Source: Actinomycetes bacterium (lineage in GTDB: Bacteria; Actinomycetota; Actinomycetes; Mycobacteriales; Mycobacteriaceae). From it: a stretch of DNA of 43,657 nt. The first letter of the stretch is position 1; each line of letters starts with the position of its first letter. Location of the stretch: NCBI GenBank assembly GCA_022601135.1, contig JAHZJB010000100.1, forward strand, positions 1 to 43,657, given 5' to 3'. Of the stretch, positions 15,698 through 23,597 are shown one piece after another. Under the pieces are notes generated by a model. That model was not told the origin of the DNA. It ran no database searches and worked only from the letters and a program-made list of their open reading frames with translations. The position numbers and the translations under genes are program-made.

Positions 15698-16882
15698 TCA
15701 GGGGGCTGACTTCTGTGGTTTATCGGTACCCACGACCCACATCGAGTAGTACTGTGCGCCGCCGCCGTAGGCGTGGCCCAGTGCTTTTTGCGCACCTGCG
15801 ACTTGATGTCCACCAGCCTTGCCCATCACCTGGATGGCCGATTCGGCAAACCGGATCATCCCCGATGCACCGATCGGGTTGGAACACAGCACCCCGCCCG
15901 AGGGGTTGAACGGAATGCGACCCTCGATTGAGGTCTCTCCTGCCTCGGTGAGCTTCCAGCCTTCGCCCTCGGGTGCGAAGCCCAGGCTCTCCAGCCACAT
16001 CGGCTCGTACCACGAGAACGGCACGTACACCTCGGCCACGTCGATCTCGTCGATGGGGCTCTGGATACCGGCGGACTTCCACAGAGCTGCCGCCGCATCG
16101 CGGCTGGCCTGTGGATTGACCTGATCGCGTCCGGAGTATGCCAACGGCTCGGTGCGCAACGCGGTCGCATGAATCCATGCGACCGGGTGGCCGGCCGCGA
16201 CCCGCGCACCGGCGATAGTCTCATCGGCGATAACCATGGCGGCCGCGCCGTCCGACGAGGGGCAGGTCTCGTCATAGCGGATGGGGTCCCACAGCATGGG
16301 AGATTCCATCACCTTCTCCAGGGTGATGTCGGGCTGGTGCAGATGCGCGAGGGGATTCTTCGCGCCGTTCCGTCGGTCCTTGACGGCGACCATCGCACCG
16401 ATGTGGTTCGGGGCGCCGGAGCGGCGGATGTAGGCGCGCACGTGTGGAGCAAAGTAGCCGCCGGCACCGGCCCCGACCGGCTTGGTGAACGGCACCGGGA
16501 CACTCAGCGCCCACATGGCGTTGGATTCAGACTGCTTCTCCCAGGCCATGGTCAGGACTCGGCGGTACTTCCCCGACTGGACCAGACTGGCGGCCACGAC
16601 CGCGGTCGAACCACCCACCGAGCCAGCGGTGTGCACCCGGATCAGCGGCTTGCCGGTGGCGCCCGTCGCGTCGGCCATGAACAGTTCCGGCATCATGACG
16701 CCCTCGAAGAAATCCGGCGCCTTGCCCACCACGACCGCGTCGATATCGGCCATCGTCGTCCCGGCGTCGGCGAGCGCGCGGTCTATTGCCTCGCGCACCA
16801 GGCCGTTCATCGAGACGTCCGTGCGCTTGGCGACGTACTTTGTCTGTCCGGTTCCCAGCACCGCGGCGAGGTTCTTGGCCAC
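15698..16882 (-). CDS. ltp3: Ltp3, thiolase-fold steroid side-chain lyase
   Basis: A 394-residue SCP2-thiolase-like protein matching M. tuberculosis Rv3523. The site of the thiolase nucleophile reads RVHTAGSVGGSTAV, with no Cys, so a lyase/aldolase rather than a thiolase reaction is expected. The C-terminal part keeps the fold motifs NPSGGVLCSNPIGASG and GHAYGGGAQYYSM. Rhodococcus ltp3 and ltp4 are established as needed for degrading C24-branched sterol side chains by aldol-type cleavage; I infer the same here. The GTG start overlaps the ltp4 stop by one base (TAGTG). Third gene in the leftward DUF35-ltp4-ltp3 operon. Confidence 0.88.
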   Translation of the reverse strand: MAKNLAAVLGTGQTKYVAKRTDVSMNGLVREAIDRALADAGTTMADIDAVVVGKAPDFFEGVMMPELFMADATGATGKPLIRVHTAGSVGGSTAVVAASLVQSGKYRRVLTMAWEKQSESNAMWALSVPVPFTKPVGAGAGGYFAPHVRAYIRRSGAPNHIGAMVAVKDRRNGAKNPLAHLHQPDITLEKVMESPMLWDPIRYDETCPSSDGAAAMVIADETIAGARVAAGHPVAWIHATALRTEPLAYSGRDQVNPQASRDAAAALWKSAGIQSPIDEIDVAEVYVPFSWYEPMWLESLGFAPEGEGWKLTEAGETSIEGRIPFNPSGGVLCSNPIGASGMIRFAESAIQVMGKAGGHQVAGAQKALGHAYGGGAQYYSMWVVGTDKPQKSAP

Positions 16883-17949
16883 TAGTTCTTCCCTTCCAGC
16901 ACGGCGACCAGGTTCTGTTGCAGTGCAGGACCACTCGTCGCATGGGCCAGTACCCGCGAGGCGTTGCCCTCGAAGATGTGTTGGGCGGCAAAACCGATGC
17001 GTTCCAGGCCCGTCGAGAACATCGGGTTGGCAGCCAACGCACCACCGGAGGGGTTGATCCTGGTGTGCTCGGACAACCCGATCGCCTCTTCGAGGATCAG
17101 CTGCTGATGACTGAACGGGGCGTAGAGTTCGGCAACCTCGATGGAAGAGATATCCCCCGCGGTGGCGGCCCGCGCCGAGGCCGCCGTCGACGGCGAGGTT
17201 GTCAGATCACGGGCTCCCAGTACCGGGGTTTCTATCCGATGCTCGAAGCCGGTGATCCACGCCGGTCGCTCCCGCAGCTCGCGGGCTCGGTCGCCGGCGG
17301 CCAACACGACCGCCGAGGCGCCATCGGTGATTGGGGCAATATCGTGGCGGCGCAGCGGATCTGCGAAGTAGGGGCGATCCAGCAGTTCCTCGACGCTGTC
17401 CGCCGACGGCACGGAGTCGACCCGCGGGCAGGCTGCCATCGAATTCAGTGCCACCTGTGCCATCTGCGCGGCCGACCACATGCCTGAATCCAGGCCGAAC
17501 CGTGCCTGGAGGCCCGCGATGCTGACCGAGTCGGGCCACAGTGGGGCGACAGTGTAGGGGTCGGTCTGCATGGCGAGAACTCGGCGCAGGGTGCCGGCCG
17601 AGGATTTGCCGAAGCCGTAGACCAGCGCCGTGTCGATTTCGCCGGTAAGCAGTTTGATGTAGGCCTCATACAGCGCCCAGGCCGCGTCCATCTCGACATG
17701 CGACTCGTTGATGGGTGGCACGGCACCGATCGAGTCGATCGCCGAGATAAACGAAAATGCTCTTCCAGCAAGGTAATCCGACGAGCCCGAGCACCAGAAA
17801 CCGATGTCGGTCTGCTGGAGTCCCAGCTCGGCGTAAATCGAGGTGAAGCACGGCATCAGCATCTCGACACCATTGGTGGTGCCGTCGGTCCGGCGCACAT
17901 GTGGTGCGTGCGCGAACCCGACGACTGCAACTTCATCGTCTAAAGCCAT
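16882..17949 (-). CDS. ltp4: Ltp4, thiolase-fold steroid side-chain lyase
   Basis: A 355-residue thiolase-fold protein like Rv3522, about 40 residues shorter than Ltp3. The nucleophile region reads NESHVEMDAAWALYEAY, again without Cys, while NPSGGALAANPMFSTG preserves the thiolase-fold glycine loop and the end lacks the long C-terminal strand set of Ltp3. In Rhodococcus the gene pair is linked to C24-branched side chains; here Ltp4 may form a hetero-complex with Ltp3 and the DUF35 protein encoded just upstream (11-bp gap). Start ATG at 17949. Confidence 0.86.
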   Translation of the reverse strand: MALDDEVAVVGFAHAPHVRRTDGTTNGVEMLMPCFTSIYAELGLQQTDIGFWCSGSSDYLAGRAFSFISAIDSIGAVPPINESHVEMDAAWALYEAYIKLLTGEIDTALVYGFGKSSAGTLRRVLAMQTDPYTVAPLWPDSVSIAGLQARFGLDSGMWSAAQMAQVALNSMAACPRVDSVPSADSVEELLDRPYFADPLRRHDIAPITDGASAVVLAAGDRARELRERPAWITGFEHRIETPVLGARDLTTSPSTAASARAATAGDISSIEVAELYAPFSHQQLILEEAIGLSEHTRINPSGGALAANPMFSTGLERIGFAAQHIFEGNASRVLAHATSGPALQQNLVAVLEGKN

Positions 17950-17960
17950 GAACAGTCCCT

Positions 17961-18962
17961 CTACAGGTGATGCCGGTAGGTGTCGTAGTCGGCGTCGGGA
18001 TCACCCGTCGGCCGGAAGTACTCGATGTTGTCGATGCCAAGTCCCCACTCGTCTCGGGGCTTCCAGACCGCCTTGACCCGCATGCCCATCCGGACCTGGT
18101 CGGCCTCAACCTCGGAGACCAGGTGCAGGAAGGCGATGTCGGCACCGTCGAGCAGCACGTAAGCCGCGACGTAGGGCGGTGTGATCCGCTGTCCGGCAAA
18201 CGGGATGTTGATGATCGCGAATGTCGTCACGGTGCCTTCGTCGGCTAGTTCGATGAACTCGTCGAGTGGCGTGCCGGTTGCCGGATCCGCTTCGCGCGGA
18301 GGGAAATACACTTTGCCGCCCGGGCCCGTCCGCCCGGCGAGAAGCTTGCCCCGGTGGAGTGCCCGCAGAAAAGCGCTCTCGGGCAGTGAAGCCGTGTGCT
18401 CTATCTCGATACTGCTGGGGGACAGCTGGATGGTGACCGGATCAAGGTCTGCTGTACCGCCAGCAGGAGCGGGTATCTCCTCGGGTCGATCGCCCGGCAC
18501 GAAGTACGCGATGTCAGTGATGGCGCCGACGGTCTCCGCTCGCCAGTGCACATGCACGCGCGCCCCGGTGCTGATCGCGTCTGGTGAGCTGACGTCAACC
18601 ACGTGCAGCAGCGGGGTATGGGCACCATCGAGAGTGATCAGCGCCCAGGCAAACGGACGGTCCAGCGGTTGGCTCTCGAGTGGTTCCGGCTGCCAAGTCC
18701 ACGACACAACCGTGCCGACAGCGGCCACCGGTACCATCTCCGTCAATGGTTCGCAGGTGACGGGGTCGTACTCCGCGGGTGGAACATGCACCCGGCCATC
18801 CGACCCGCGTACCCCGACAATGCGTCGCTCGCGTAGGGCGGTAAAGAACTCGCCGAGGAGTGGTCCGACTGAACGGGTGTAGTCGAAGGACAGCTTCAAG
18901 GGAGCTGAAAGTGGCGGCTCATGCGGGTCGATCTGCACCGGGCTGCGTTGGCTGGCGGTCAC
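17961..18962 (-). CDS. two-module DUF35 OB-fold protein (Rv3521-like)
   Basis: About 333 residues forming two DUF35/OB-fold units. Unit 1 has GRVHVPPAEYDPVTCEPL and AVGTVVSWTWQP; unit 2 has GKVYFPPREADPATGTPL and DEGTVTTFAIINIP. The paired pattern is clear by eye. The four zinc-ribbon cysteines usual in DUF35 proteins are missing in both units (one lone Cys in unit 1). DUF35 domains bind acyl-CoA and partner thiolase-fold Ltp enzymes; here the partners are probably Ltp4 and Ltp3, encoded next. I start at the GTG at 18962. The frame is open 12 codons further to an ATG at 18998, but that stretch contains the KstR operator, so the shorter, probably leaderless, form is preferred. Confidence 0.82.
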   Translation of the reverse strand: MTASQRSPVQIDPHEPPLSAPLKLSFDYTRSVGPLLGEFFTALRERRIVGVRGSDGRVHVPPAEYDPVTCEPLTEMVPVAAVGTVVSWTWQPEPLESQPLDRPFAWALITLDGAHTPLLHVVDVSSPDAISTGARVHVHWRAETVGAITDIAYFVPGDRPEEIPAPAGGTADLDPVTIQLSPSSIEIEHTASLPESAFLRALHRGKLLAGRTGPGGKVYFPPREADPATGTPLDEFIELADEGTVTTFAIINIPFAGQRITPPYVAAYVLLDGADIAFLHLVSEVEADQVRMGMRVKAVWKPRDEWGLGIDNIEYFRPTGDPDADYDTYRHHL

Positions 18963-18971
18963 GGAATCGAG

Positions 18972-18985
18972 TAGAACAGGTTCTA
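18972..18985. promoter_or_regulatory. KstR operator between the DUF35-ltp operon and the LLM gene
   Basis: TAGAACAGGTTCTA fits the consensus. It lies 9 bp from the chosen DUF35 GTG and 56 bp from the divergent oxidoreductase start at 19042, so it can repress both directions. Confidence 0.9.
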
Positions 18986-19041
18986 GGAATGGTTTCAAGC
19001 GAGGGCATCGGCGGCAATGCCCGGTCTGAAAGGCGGCGAGA

Positions 19042-20094
19042 ATGAAGTTGGGACTCCAGCTCGGCTATTGGGGGGCGCACCCACCGACGAACGTGCCGGA
19101 ACTCGTCGCCGCGGCCGACGGTGCGGGTTTCGACACCGTGTTCACCGCTGAGGCCTGGGGGTCGGACGCGTTCACCCCGCTGGCATGGTGGGGGTCGGCC
19201 ACCAGTCGGATGCGGCTGGGAACCTCGGTGGTGCAACTGTCGGCTCGCACGCCGACCGCCTGCGCGATGGCCTCGCTGACCCTGGACCACCTCTCGGCCG
19301 GCCGGCACATCCTCGGGTTGGGTGTGTCCGGTCCGCAGGTCGTCGAGGGCTGGTACGGGCAGCGGTTTCCCAAGCCCTTGGCCCGAACCCGCGAGTACAT
19401 CGACATCATTCGACAGGTGTGGGCCCGGGAGGCGCGGGTGACCAGCGCGGGTCCGCACTATCCCCTGCCGCTGTCGGGCGAGGGCACGACCGGACTTGGC
19501 AAGGCGCTCAAGCCAATCACTCACCCACTGCGCGCCGATATACCGATAATGCTGGGTGCGGAGGGCCCCAAGAACGTGGCGTTGGCCGCCGAGATCTGCG
19601 ACGGTTGGCTGCCGATTTTCTACACCCCGCGGCTCGCCGACATGTACAACGAATGGCTCGATGAAGGTTTCGCGCGCCCGGGGGCCCGGCGCACCCGGCA
19701 GGATTTCGAGGTCTGCGCGACGGCCAACATCGTGATCACGGAGGACCGCAGCGCCGCTTTCGAGGCGATGAAGCCGTATCTGGCGCTGTACATGGGCGGT
19801 ATGGGCGCTGAGGGCACCAATTTCCACGCTGACGTGTACCGGCGCATGGGCTATGCCGAGGTAGTGGACGAGGTCACCGCGTTGTTCCGCTCGGGCAGCC
19901 CGGACGGAAAAGACCGAGCGGCCAGCGTCATCCCCGATGAACTCGTCGACGACGCCGCGATCGTCGGTGACCTAGACCAGGTGCGCGAACAGATCAAGGT
20001 CTGGGAGGCAGCCGGTGTGACGATGATGGTTGTGACGGGCCGCGATGCCGACCAGATCAGGGAATTGGCTGGGTTGGTCTTGGACCATGCATAG
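19042..20094 (+). CDS. LLM-class F420-type oxidoreductase (Rv3520c-like)
   Basis: A 350-residue luciferase-like TIM-barrel protein of the F420-dependent type. Segments: MKLGLQLGYWGAHPP, DTVFTAEAWGSDAFTPLAW, MRLGTSVVQLSARTPTACAM, the loop GRHILGLGVSGPQV, DIPIMLGAEGPKNVALAAE, and a C-terminal VREQIKVWEAAGVTMMVV. These match M. tuberculosis Rv3520c by sequence and order. The likely chemistry is hydride transfer to or from F420 on a sterol metabolite; the substrate is unknown. A GAAAGGCGGCGAG ribosome site lies just before the ATG. Divergent from the DUF35-ltp operon at a shared KstR site; monocistronic as far as can be seen, since the next KstR operator begins 20 bp after its stop. Confidence 0.86.
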   Translation: MKLGLQLGYWGAHPPTNVPELVAAADGAGFDTVFTAEAWGSDAFTPLAWWGSATSRMRLGTSVVQLSARTPTACAMASLTLDHLSAGRHILGLGVSGPQVVEGWYGQRFPKPLARTREYIDIIRQVWAREARVTSAGPHYPLPLSGEGTTGLGKALKPITHPLRADIPIMLGAEGPKNVALAAEICDGWLPIFYTPRLADMYNEWLDEGFARPGARRTRQDFEVCATANIVITEDRSAAFEAMKPYLALYMGGMGAEGTNFHADVYRRMGYAEVVDEVTALFRSGSPDGKDRAASVIPDELVDDAAIVGDLDQVREQIKVWEAAGVTMMVVTGRDADQIRELAGLVLDHA

Positions 20095-20114
20095 GCACGT
20101 TGTTGCAGTGTGTC

Positions 20115-20128
20115 TAGAACAGGTTCTA
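20115..20128. promoter_or_regulatory. KstR operator of the ADC-like/cyp142/aldehyde dehydrogenase operon
   Basis: TAGAACAGGTTCTA, with the symmetry running out to TCTAGAAC and GTTCTAGA arms (20113-20130). It ends 10 bp before the GTG of the downstream gene, implying a very short or absent leader. Confidence 0.92.
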
Positions 20129-20138
20129 GATTGAGGAT

Positions 20139-20897
20139 GTGACCGACCCCACGCTGTCTTCGCAACACACCGTCGCCGGGACGGTCCTCACCATGCCGGT
20201 TCGAGTCCGCACCGCCCACCAGCACACCGCTGTGTTCGTCGTGGACGCCGATGCCGCGCAACGGATGATCGACTACAGCGGCTTGCAAGTATGCCGGTTC
20301 GGCGGTGTCGCAGGGCGCGGCCGAGCGGTGGTGGTGCTGATGCTGATGCGTTACGAGGACACCGATCTGGGCCAGTATTACGAGTACGGCACCAACGTGA
20401 TGGTCAATCCGCCGGGCACCCCCTCGTCGCAGTCCACCGGATTTTCAGCCCTGAGGTCGGCCGGCGCGTTCGTCCACCACCTCCCCGTCGATCAGTCGTT
20501 CACGTTGGAAGCCGGCCGGATGATTTGGGGCTATCCGAAGGTGCTGGCCGATTTCACCGTCCGCGACGGACGTAGCTTCGGGTTCGACGTGAACATCGAC
20601 GGTCAGCTGGCGGTGAGTATGGAATTTCGGCCGGGCCTGCCGGTGCCGTCGGCGTTCACCTCGCGTAGGCAGGTGCACAACACCTACTCGTACCTGGATG
20701 GCGTTATCCGCGAAACCCCGGGCGAAATGCTGCTCAGCGGGGTGCGCTACCGACCCGGTGGTGTCGAGCTCCGTCTTGGCGACCATCCCTATGCAGCCGA
20801 ACTCGCAACGTTGGGTTTGCCCAAGCGTGCCCTGCTCTCCGGCTCGGCCGCCAACGTGGACATGACCTTCGGTGACAGTCGCAAGATTTCGCAGTAG
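20139..20897 (+). CDS. acetoacetate-decarboxylase-fold protein
   Basis: A 252-residue protein of the acetoacetate decarboxylase (ADC) superfamily. The Schiff-base lysine segment is MIWGYPKVLADF, giving Lys134, and LGQYYEYGTNVMV is the other recognisable family stretch. Family members decarboxylate beta-keto acids or act as aldol/dehydratase enzymes through the lysine; the true reaction here is unknown. By position it corresponds to the Rv3519 region of M. tuberculosis, though I am less sure of that match. The start is a GTG directly behind the KstR site. cyp142 follows after 21 bp, so a role with sterol side-chain or ring ketones is inferred. Confidence 0.8.
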   Translation: MTDPTLSSQHTVAGTVLTMPVRVRTAHQHTAVFVVDADAAQRMIDYSGLQVCRFGGVAGRGRAVVVLMLMRYEDTDLGQYYEYGTNVMVNPPGTPSSQSTGFSALRSAGAFVHHLPVDQSFTLEAGRMIWGYPKVLADFTVRDGRSFGFDVNIDGQLAVSMEFRPGLPVPSAFTSRRQVHNTYSYLDGVIRETPGEMLLSGVRYRPGGVELRLGDHPYAAELATLGLPKRALLSGSAANVDMTFGDSRKISQ

Positions 20898-20918
20898 GCA
20901 CCGATTCCCAGGAGTGCA

Positions 20919-22127
20919 ATGACGTCCACACCCTCCGTCCTCGACGTCGACCTTGCCGACGGCCGCTTCTACGCCGACGGCCCGGCGGCGCGGGAGGCGT
21001 ATAAATGGATGCGGGCCAACCAGCCCGTTTTTCGGGACCGACACGGCCTGGCTGCGGCTACCACCCACCAGGCGGTGCTCGAGGCCGAACGGTCCCCGGA
21101 GCTTTTCTCCAGTGCCGGCGGCATCCGCCCGGACCAGCCGGGCATGCCGTACATGATCGAAATGGACGATCCAGCGCATCTGTTGCGGCGCAAGTTGGTC
21201 AACGCCGGCTTCACCCGCAAGCGTGTGATGGACCGGCTGCCGGCGATCGAGACGCTGTGCGACACCCTGATCGACGCGGTCTGCGAGCGCGGCGAGTGTG
21301 ACTTCGTCCGGGACATCGCCGCGCCGTTGCCGATGGCGGTGATCGGGGACATGCTCGGGGTACTGCCCGAAGAGCGCAACATGCTGCTGAAGTGGTCCGA
21401 CGACCTCGTCGGCGGACTCAGCTCCCATATCGACGAAATGACCATGCAGAAGGTGATGGACACTTTCGCTGCCTACACCGCTTACACCATGGACGTGATC
21501 GCCAAGCGGCGTGCCGAACCCACTGACGACCTGTTCTCCGTCCTGGTGAATGCTGAAGTCGAGGGCCAGCGGATGTCGGACGACGAGATCGTCATGGAGA
21601 CGCTGCTGATCCTGATCGGCGGCGACGAAACCACGCGCCACACCCTGTCGGGGGGTACCGAGCAGCTACTACGACATCGCGATCAATGGGACCGCCTGGT
21701 TGCCGACACTTCACTGTTGCCGGGCGCCGTCGAGGAGATGCTGCGCTGGACTTCACCGGTCAAGAACATGTGCCGCACCCTGACCGAGGACACCGAGTTC
21801 CATGGAACCGCGCTGCGCAAGGACGAGAAAATCATGCTGATGTTCGAGTCGGCCAATTTCGACGAACGCGTTTTCGACAGTCCCGAACATTTTGACATCC
21901 GCCGAAATCCGAACAATCACTTGGCCTTTGGCTTCGGTACACATTTCTGTCTGGGTAACCAGTTGGCCCGCCTGGAGCTGGCGCGGATGACCGCGCATGT
22001 GCTCGAGCGGTTGCCCGACCTGCGGCTTGCCGAGGGGGCGGACGTGCCGCTGCGGCCGGCCAACTTCGTCAGCGGCCCGGAAGCGATGCCCGTGGTGTTC
22101 ACGCCGACCGCACCGGTACTGGCCTGA
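20919..22127 (+). CDS. cyp142: CYP142, steroid C26-monooxygenase cytochrome P450
   Basis: A 402-residue soluble P450. The I-helix oxygen-activation motif is GGDETTRHT (from Gly234), the ExxR helix is in VEEMLRW, and the haem ligand Cys344 is in FGFGTHFCLGNQLA. The sequence closely matches mycobacterial CYP142. The established role is three-step oxidation of the cholesterol(-enone) side chain at C26 to alcohol, aldehyde and acid, which FadD enzymes then activate; it is a partial backup for CYP125. Electrons would come from a ferredoxin such as FdxD (43109). Second gene of the operon started at the 20115 operator, with GGAG 6 nt before the ATG. Confidence 0.95.
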   Translation: MTSTPSVLDVDLADGRFYADGPAAREAYKWMRANQPVFRDRHGLAAATTHQAVLEAERSPELFSSAGGIRPDQPGMPYMIEMDDPAHLLRRKLVNAGFTRKRVMDRLPAIETLCDTLIDAVCERGECDFVRDIAAPLPMAVIGDMLGVLPEERNMLLKWSDDLVGGLSSHIDEMTMQKVMDTFAAYTAYTMDVIAKRRAEPTDDLFSVLVNAEVEGQRMSDDEIVMETLLILIGGDETTRHTLSGGTEQLLRHRDQWDRLVADTSLLPGAVEEMLRWTSPVKNMCRTLTEDTEFHGTALRKDEKIMLMFESANFDERVFDSPEHFDIRRNPNNHLAFGFGTHFCLGNQLARLELARMTAHVLERLPDLRLAEGADVPLRPANFVSGPEAMPVVFTPTAPVLA

Positions 22128-22135
22128 TCCTCGCC

Positions 22136-23596
22136 ATGACCAGCACGGTGACCGGGTTGTTGATCGACGGCGAGCTGACGGCAGGACGCGGCGGCACCTT
22201 CCCGACGATCAATCCAGCCACCGAAGAGCCGTTGGGTGCGGCGGCCGATGCCACCAGTACCGACATGGACCGGGCGATATCCGCTGCGCGCAGGGCATTC
22301 GATTACTCGGACTGGTCGCGCGCCGTCGAGCTGCGAGTACATTGCCTGCGCCAGCTACGTGCGGCGCTGATCGAGGAGATCGAGGCGCTGCGTGCGCTCA
22401 CAATCGCGGAGGTGGGCGCGCCGGTCTCCCTAACGCACAAGGGACAGCTGGACACGCCGGTCAATGACCTCGCCATCCCGGCCGACACCGCCGAAAAATA
22501 TTCCTGGTGCGCAGATTTGGGAGAAGCCGCCCCGCTGGGCGTCAACACCAGCCGCAAGATCGTGCGCGAACCCTTCGGCGTGGTCGGCGCGGTGACACCG
22601 TGGAACTTTCCGCACCAGATCAACTTCGCCAAGATCGGGCCGGCCCTGGCGGCCGGAAACACCGTGGTGCTCAAGCCCGCCCCTGACACGCCGTGGTGCG
22701 CGGCGGAGGTGGCCCGCATCATCGCCGAGAAGACCGACTTCCCGCCCGGCGTGGTCAATGTCGTGACGTCGAGCGATCACCAGCTCGGCGCGCAGTTGGC
22801 CGGGGATCCGCGGGTTGACCTGGTGTCGTTCACGGGATCGACGGCAACCGGCAGAACGGTAATGGCCACAGCTGCGCAGACCCTCAAAAAGGTATCCCTG
22901 GAACTGGGCGGCAAGTCAGCGTTCATCGTGCTCGACGATGCCGACCTCGCCTCAGCGTGTGCGGCTGCGGCGTTCACCGTCTGCACGCACGCTGGGCAGG
23001 GCTGCGCGCTGACTACCCGGCTGGTGGTGCCGCGCGAACGCTACGACGAGGCGGTGCGGATGACCGCCGCCACGATGGCACACGTTCCCGTCGGGGATCC
23101 GACCAACCCGGCCACCGTCTGCGGCCCACTGATCTCGGCGAAACAGCGCGAGCGGGTGCAGGGCTACCTCGACCTGGCGGTCCAGGAGGGCGGTTCTTTT
23201 GCCTGCGGCGGCGGGCGTCCCGTGACGCCCTCGACCGGCTTCTATATCGAGCCGACCGTGATCAGCGGCCTGGGCAACGACGCGCGCACCGCGCGCGAGG
23301 AGATTTTCGGGCCGGTGCTGGTGGTGCTGTCCCATGACGGGGACGCGGACGCGGTGCGAATCGCCAACGACTCGCCGTTCGGCTTGTCGGGCACGGTGTG
23401 CGGCGACGATCGGATGCGCATCGACTGGGTGGTATCTCGACTGCGCGCGGGAACGATCAATGTCAATGGGGGGGTGTGGTATTCGGGCGACATGCCGTTT
23501 GGCGGCTACAAGCAGTCCGGTATTGGACGCGAGATGGGACTGGCCGGGTTCGAGGAATTCCTGCAGATCAAAGCTATCGCCAACGGTGTCCGATAG
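22136..23596 (+). CDS. aldehyde dehydrogenase family protein
   Basis: A 486-residue NAD(P)-dependent aldehyde dehydrogenase. The general base Glu256 is in LELGGKSAF and the nucleophile Cys290 in GQGCALTTR; TPWNFPHQ (about 162) holds the oxyanion Asn and FTGSTATGR is the dinucleotide loop. The C-terminal SGIGREMGLAGFEEFLQIK is complete. It starts 8 bp after cyp142, so it should be co-expressed under KstR. A natural reading is that it completes oxidation of the C26 aldehyde made by CYP142 (inference). I do not recall this gene at the M. tuberculosis cyp142 locus, so it may be specific to fast growers. It ends 1 bp from the convergent TetR gene. Confidence 0.88.
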   Translation: MTSTVTGLLIDGELTAGRGGTFPTINPATEEPLGAAADATSTDMDRAISAARRAFDYSDWSRAVELRVHCLRQLRAALIEEIEALRALTIAEVGAPVSLTHKGQLDTPVNDLAIPADTAEKYSWCADLGEAAPLGVNTSRKIVREPFGVVGAVTPWNFPHQINFAKIGPALAAGNTVVLKPAPDTPWCAAEVARIIAEKTDFPPGVVNVVTSSDHQLGAQLAGDPRVDLVSFTGSTATGRTVMATAAQTLKKVSLELGGKSAFIVLDDADLASACAAAAFTVCTHAGQGCALTTRLVVPRERYDEAVRMTAATMAHVPVGDPTNPATVCGPLISAKQRERVQGYLDLAVQEGGSFACGGGRPVTPSTGFYIEPTVISGLGNDARTAREEIFGPVLVVLSHDGDADAVRIANDSPFGLSGTVCGDDRMRIDWVVSRLRAGTINVNGGVWYSGDMPFGGYKQSGIGREMGLAGFEEFLQIKAIANGVR

Positions 23597-23597
23597 C

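Noticed and set aside
18963..18998. ATG at 18998 as start of the DUF35 gene
   Set aside because: The transcript would have to begin upstream of a KstR operator that would then lie in coding sequence; the GTG at 18962 just downstream fits better. An unusual arrangement cannot be fully excluded.
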